DNA of 12,536 nucleotides from Bacteroidales bacterium (GTDB lineage Bacteria > Bacteroidota > Bacteroidia > Bacteroidales > Paludibacteraceae): positions 1 through 12,536 of the forward strand of contig JAGHSG010000169.1 in assembly GCA_018066005.1 (NCBI GenBank). The letters run 5' to 3'. Below, in pieces: positions 11,776 to 12,536 of this stretch (within the stretch, counting starts at the first letter, position 1; each line of letters begins with the position of its first letter). The notes beneath the pieces were generated by a model. The model saw only the letters and a program-made list of their open reading frames with translations, ran no database searches and was not told the origin of the DNA. A program made the position numbers and the translations under genes.

Positions 11776-12536
11776 AGAGATTGGGCTTACTCATAAGTTG
11801 TTTATGTTGCACGTTGGTATGTATCAGCGCCAATAAACATGCCGTGCAACCTTATTTGGCGGATTCGGCACACAATACGCATATAGCCATTATTGTTTGC
11901 CCGGGTGGCAGTTATTCGTGGCTGGATATGAAAAACGAGGGGATAGCAACCGCACAGTGGTTGCAGAGTAACGGCATCAATGCCTTTGTCCTGCCTTATC
12001 GTGTTGCCACCATACCGGCATATATCTTCGGCTTCCGCGTATTGGGACTGGGACATAAGTACCCGGATATGCTGGAAGATGTGGAGCAGGCGTTGCACTA
12101 TGTCTATACGAATGCCGATTCGTTGCATATAGATACAACTCGCATAGGCGTTATGGGCTTTTCTGCAGGAGGACACCTGACTATGATGTCTTACCTTCAC
12201 AACCGCACACCTTATAAGCCCACTTTCCTGTGTCCTATCTATCCGGTGGTTACGATGAGTAACAAGACATACGCGCATAAGCGCAGCCGTCGGGGAGCCT
12301 TGGGCGTGTGGCGGCAATGGAACAAAGCCATGCAGGACTCCCTCTCCATAGAGGAACATATCACCGATGACTGCTCGCCGGTCTTCTTGGTCAATTGCGA
12401 GGACGACCCGGCCGTTCATTATCATAATAGCGAGATGCTGGACTCGGCATTGACTGCCCATCACATCCCGCATACTTATCTGCAATACGGCACCGGCGGA
12501 CATGGCTTCGGTGCATCGGACATCAAAGGCACAGAC
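11772..12536 (+). CDS. exported alpha/beta hydrolase, 3' end missing
   Basis: Starts at an ATG that overlaps the previous stop as ATGA and stays open to the right edge (255 codons), so its stop lies outside the window. A hydrophobic, Cys-rich leader (MKRLGLLISCLCCTLVCISA) suggests export, possibly as a lipoprotein. The fold marks of the BD-FAE / acetylxylan-esterase-like group are present: IIVCPGGSYSWLDMKNEG (oxyanion region), nucleophile Ser131 in GFSAGGHL, acid Asp211 or Asp212 in NCEDDPAVHYHNS, and His244 in GGHGFG. Such enzymes remove acetyl or other acyl groups from sugars. Its position suggests a task in trimming an ester of the exported pigment or glycolipid, but it could also be the first gene of an unrelated function carried on the same transcript. 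The triad is complete in the visible part, so little is missing. Confidence 0.85.
   Translation, partial: MKRLGLLISCLCCTLVCISANKHAVQPYLADSAHNTHIAIIVCPGGSYSWLDMKNEGIATAQWLQSNGINAFVLPYRVATIPAYIFGFRVLGLGHKYPDMLEDVEQALHYVYTNADSLHIDTTRIGVMGFSAGGHLTMMSYLHNRTPYKPTFLCPIYPVVTMSNKTYAHKRSRRGALGVWRQWNKAMQDSLSIEEHITDDCSPVFLVNCEDDPAVHYHNSEMLDSALTAHHIPHTYLQYGTGGHGFGASDIKGTD

Noticed and set aside
11802..12503. 233-codon open frame on the minus strand at the right end
   Set aside because: It lies opposite a clear signal-peptide-bearing alpha/beta hydrolase with an intact catalytic triad and has no recognisable features.

Overview
The window reads as one dense, all-plus-strand biosynthetic operon of the aryl polyene / flexirubin-like pigment type from a member of the Bacteroidota. 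Bacteroidales is my best guess. The basis is gene content (two acyl carrier proteins, three ketosynthases, a pair of hotdog dehydratases, a FabG-type reductase, a LolA-like carrier, a small EamA-like membrane protein, two lysophospholipid-acyltransferase-type enzymes, one fused to a GT2 glycosyltransferase), the lack of consistent Shine-Dalgarno sequences, and short simple repeats that I recall as common between genes in that phylum. The exact pigment and the genus cannot be read from this sequence.

Layout: the 3' end of an SAM methyltransferase (3-416); ACP 1 (420-665); HtrB/MsbB-type acyltransferase (662-1546); ketosynthase A fused to a C-terminal ketosynthase-like domain (1583-3325); ACP 2 (3330-3587); ketosynthase B with a similar C-terminal domain (3587-5302); a four-helix EamA/SMR-like protein (5290-5646); a LolA-like carrier (5643-6137); ketosynthase C (6148-7365); an ApeP-like hotdog protein (7362-7838); a FabZ/ApeI-like dehydratase (7835-8173); a CrtI/RetSat-like FAD oxidoreductase (8178-9614); a FabG-like reductase (9602-10327); a GT2-acyltransferase fusion (10324-11775); and an exported alpha/beta hydrolase that runs off the right edge (11772-12536). 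Most neighbours overlap by 1-13 nt or are 3-10 nt apart. The largest gap is 36 nt, so no internal promoter or terminator is supported and the window is probably part of one long transcript. The starter-unit genes usual for such pigments (ammonia lyase, acyl ligase) and an RND-type exporter are not in the window and would be expected outside it.

How they work together (inference from family knowledge): an acyl starter on an ACP is extended by the ketosynthases, reduced by the FabG-like enzyme and dehydrated by the hotdog pair without enoyl reduction, giving a conjugated polyene. The methyltransferase and FAD oxidoreductase could tailor it. The acyltransferases and GT2 fusion could attach it to a lipid or sugar head group, and the LolA-like and EamA-like proteins could help move it to the outer membrane.

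The most unusual feature is not a gene. Ketosynthases A and B, and to a lesser extent the LolA, dehydratase and FAD-oxidoreductase genes, carry short simple repeats and mini-hairpin elements inside their reading frames: 7-, 8-, 11- and 14-bp tandem units, stems of about 5 bp with 4-nt loops, and a mosaic shared nearly verbatim by the two ketosynthase genes in the same frame. They sit at predicted surface loops and at the joint between the ketosynthase and its C-terminal domain. Several have unit lengths that are not multiples of three, so copy-number change would switch the reading frame. Two copies of a 33-bp word lie exactly 2550 bp (850 codons) apart.
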